6,218 nt of DNA. It comes from Clostridiaceae bacterium. Its GTDB lineage: Bacteria > Bacillota > Clostridia > Oscillospirales > Butyricicoccaceae. Made by a program: the position numbers and the translations under genes. The stretch is taken from the NCBI GenBank assembly GCA_016293155.1, contig JAEDEU010000091.1, positions 1 through 6,218 on the forward strand, read 5' to 3'. Positions 4,525-6,218 of this stretch are shown here, in pieces. Below the pieces are notes generated by a model. The model was not told where the DNA came from. It did not search any database and saw only the letters and a list, made by a program, of their open reading frames with translations. Each line of letters begins with the position of its first letter. Position 1 is the first letter of the stretch.

Positions 4525-5739
4525 TTACAGCAGTCTCATGCTGCCGGCAACCGTGCCGAGCGCCTGCTTCTTTGCCTGCATCTCCGCGGTGGTCAGCTCG
4601 CCGGTCAGGCAGGCAGCCTCGCCGGTCACGCCGTCCAGCGCGAGCAGCTGTGCGCCCGGAAATGCCTCGCTCAGCTTTGCCGCTGCGTCCTCGCCGGTCA
4701 GGCGAACATACCAGCGCGATGCGAAGGAATCCAGCGGACGGACGATGTTTTCGCCGTCGTCCACCCAGCCCAGTCTGCGGCGGTTCTTGCTGTGGATGAC
4801 GCAGTCGATCATATCCGCAACCACTGCGGATGCGGTTGCGAGCTTGCCCGCGCCCTGTCCGTAGAACATGGCGTCGCCCAGCATATCGCCGGTGGTCAGG
4901 ATCGCATTGTATACGCCGTCTACGCACGCCAGCGGGCTGCTCTTGGAAACAAAGTGCGGCGCAACGAATGCATAGATGGTCTTGTCCTCATTGAGCACTG
5001 CGCGTCCGAGCAGCTTGACCACACAGCCTGCCTGCTCTGCATAATCGACATCGCGCAGAGTGATCTTGGAAATACCCTCGGTCTCGACCAGCTCGGTTGC
5101 GACGTTTTTGCCATATGCCAGATCGGACAGAATGGCAATCTTGCGGCAGGCATCGTGACCCTCGACGTCTGCGGTCGGGTCCGCCTCAGCATAGCCCAGC
5201 GCCTGCGCCTCCTTGAGGCAGGCATCAAACGAAATGCCCTCGCGGATCATGCGGTTCAGGATATAATTGGTGGTGCCGTTCAGAATGCCGGTGATTGCCA
5301 GCATATTGTTTGCGGTCAGGCACTGAACCATCGGGCGGATAATCGGAATGCCGCCGCCGACCGATGCCTCGAACTCATAGTTCAGGTTGTTCTCCTTGGC
5401 AATGGCAATCAGCTCTGCGCCATGCTTTGCAACCAGCGCCTTGTTGGAGGTGACCACGCTCTTGCCTGCGAGCAGGCAGCGCTTGGTGAACTCATATGCC
5501 GCACCGGTGCCGCCCATGACCTCTGCAACCACGGTGATCTCCGGATCATTTTCGATGATAGAAAAATCCTTGATGAACTTTTCCGGATGCGGATGGTCGG
5601 GGAAATCGCGCAGGTCGAGCACGTACTTGACCTCGATCTCCTGTCCCGCATTGCCTGCGACAACCTCTGCGTTGCCGTCCAGGATCTCATATACACCGGA
5701 ACCGACCGTTCCGTAGCCCATAATTGCGGCCTTTATCAT
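4525..5739 (-). CDS. hom: Homoserine dehydrogenase with short divergent C-terminal ACT-like domain
   Basis: It reduces L-aspartate 4-semialdehyde to L-homoserine with NAD(P)H, the branch to threonine and methionine. The 404 residues begin with the Rossmann motif GYGTVGSG (8-15). The chain continues with VAEVMGGTGAA (71-81), SNKALVAKHG (98-107), EASVGGGIPIIR (124-135), GILNGTTNYIL (151-161) and the family signature GYAEADP..DVEGHDACRK (182-200). Glu185, Asp196 and Lys200 correspond to the substrate and catalytic residues of yeast Hom6. GQGAGKLATASAVVAD (294-309) closes the catalytic part. The final 65 residues begin SRWYVRL like an ACT domain, but the usual DxPGVL stretch is replaced by GEDAAAKLSEAFPGA. 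The enzyme is about 30 residues shorter than B. subtilis Hom. The start ATG has AGGAAAGG upstream and lies 30 nt after the ACT-protein gene. Confidence 0.96.
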   Translation of the reverse strand: MIKAAIMGYGTVGSGVYEILDGNAEVVAGNAGQEIEVKYVLDLRDFPDHPHPEKFIKDFSIIENDPEITVVAEVMGGTGAAYEFTKRCLLAGKSVVTSNKALVAKHGAELIAIAKENNLNYEFEASVGGGIPIIRPMVQCLTANNMLAITGILNGTTNYILNRMIREGISFDACLKEAQALGYAEADPTADVEGHDACRKIAILSDLAYGKNVATELVETEGISKITLRDVDYAEQAGCVVKLLGRAVLNEDKTIYAFVAPHFVSKSSPLACVDGVYNAILTTGDMLGDAMFYGQGAGKLATASAVVADMIDCVIHSKNRRRLGWVDDGENIVRPLDSFASRWYVRLTGEDAAAKLSEAFPGAQLLALDGVTGEAACLTGELTTAEMQAKKQALGTVAGSMRLL

Positions 5740-5769
5740 ACTATCTTTCCTTTCCTGTCCTGTCTGATG

Positions 5770-6213
5770 TTATTCGCTTCCGATCATTTCCATTTTAAGC
5801 ACGCCGTTCATCGCGCTGACCTCATGCATCAACGCCTCAAGCGACAGCTCCATGGAATCCATTCGTGCCGAGATGGTCACAGCGGCCTGTCCGCCCATCG
5901 GGATGGACTGATTGATGGTCAGAATGTTGGCGCCGGACTTTGCAAACGAGGAGAGGATTGCGGACAACAATCCCGCCTCATCTCTCAGCAGAATATAGAA
6001 CGTGATGACGCGGTTTCCCGCCGCCTGGAAGAACGGGCGAACGCCGTCCTTATATTTATAGTACGCGCTCCGGCTGAGTCCAACCTTCTGCGCCGCCTCG
6101 CCGACGGTATCCGCCTCGCCGTTTTTGAGCAGGCGGTTCGCCTCCGCGGTCTTGAGAAAGACCTCCGGCAGGAGCGAAGCCTCTATAATAAAATATTTCG
6201 GTTTCTGTGTCAT
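5770..6213 (-). CDS. ACT-domain regulator, PheB/UPF0735 family
   Basis: The 147-residue protein opens with YFIIEASLLPEVFLKTAEA, typical of the PheB (UPF0735) family. An HTH-like helical part follows (residues 22-56, LSRSAYYKYKDGVRPF), and then one ACT domain (69-144) with VITFYILLRDEAGLLSAIL and ANILTINQSIPMGGQAAVTI. ACT domains bind small ligands, mostly amino acids. Family members often sit next to hom, as here, and are thought to be regulatory, but no reaction is known. I see no amino-acid-synthesis catalytic domain. The length is normal and the ATG at 6213 fits the family start. Only 5 nt upstream are visible, so its SD and the promoter of the block lie outside the window. It is probably cotranscribed with hom (30-nt gap). 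Confidence 0.88.
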   Translation of the reverse strand: MTQKPKYFIIEASLLPEVFLKTAEANRLLKNGEADTVGEAAQKVGLSRSAYYKYKDGVRPFFQAAGNRVITFYILLRDEAGLLSAILSSFAKSGANILTINQSIPMGGQAAVTISARMDSMELSLEALMHEVSAMNGVLKMEMIGSE

Positions 6214-6218
6214 GGGTT

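Overview
This 6.2-kb window looks like a chromosomal segment of a G+C-rich member of the Firmicutes, probably a gut-type Clostridia (Oscillospiraceae/Butyricicoccaceae-like). I base this on the gene set, strong purine-rich Shine-Dalgarno (SD) sites, consensus sigma-A promoters in AT-rich gaps, and a small holin-like toxin of a kind common in that group. The genus cannot be fixed from the sequence alone. All large genes lie on the minus strand.

Right part (3187-6213): a three-gene aspartate-family amino-acid block, transcribed leftwards. It holds an ACT-domain regulator of the PheB/UPF0735 type, homoserine dehydrogenase (hom) and aspartate kinase (lysC). Aspartate kinase makes aspartyl phosphate, and homoserine dehydrogenase reduces the semialdehyde made downstream to homoserine, the threonine/methionine precursor. 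lysC carries a well-formed internal SD plus GTG that would yield a separate regulatory beta subunit. The 132-nt hom-lysC gap contains two stable hairpins without U-tracts.

Middle (2694-3155): an AT-rich island that I read as a complete type I toxin-antitoxin module. A 31-codon single-pass membrane toxin lies on the plus strand (2887-2982) with its own promoter, a leader hairpin that covers the SD, and an intrinsic terminator. A convergent minus-strand promoter (TTGACA-17-TATACT) faces it and would make an antisense RNA of about 90 nt that overlaps the 3' end of the toxin mRNA. The first 15 nt of the predicted toxin mRNA are perfectly complementary to its own 3' end and identical to the start of the antisense RNA. 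The module sits between two near-identical 42-bp direct repeats that also act as minus-strand terminator hairpins.

Left part (1-2572): rlmB (23S rRNA 2'-O-methyltransferase) with its own extended -10 promoter, followed after 2 nt by a gene that runs off the left edge (at least 595 residues). Its product has a 155-residue Glu/Pro-rich N-terminus, about six membrane segments and a P-type-ATPase-like fold in which the phosphorylation motif is destroyed. I interpret it as a pseudo-P-type ATPase.
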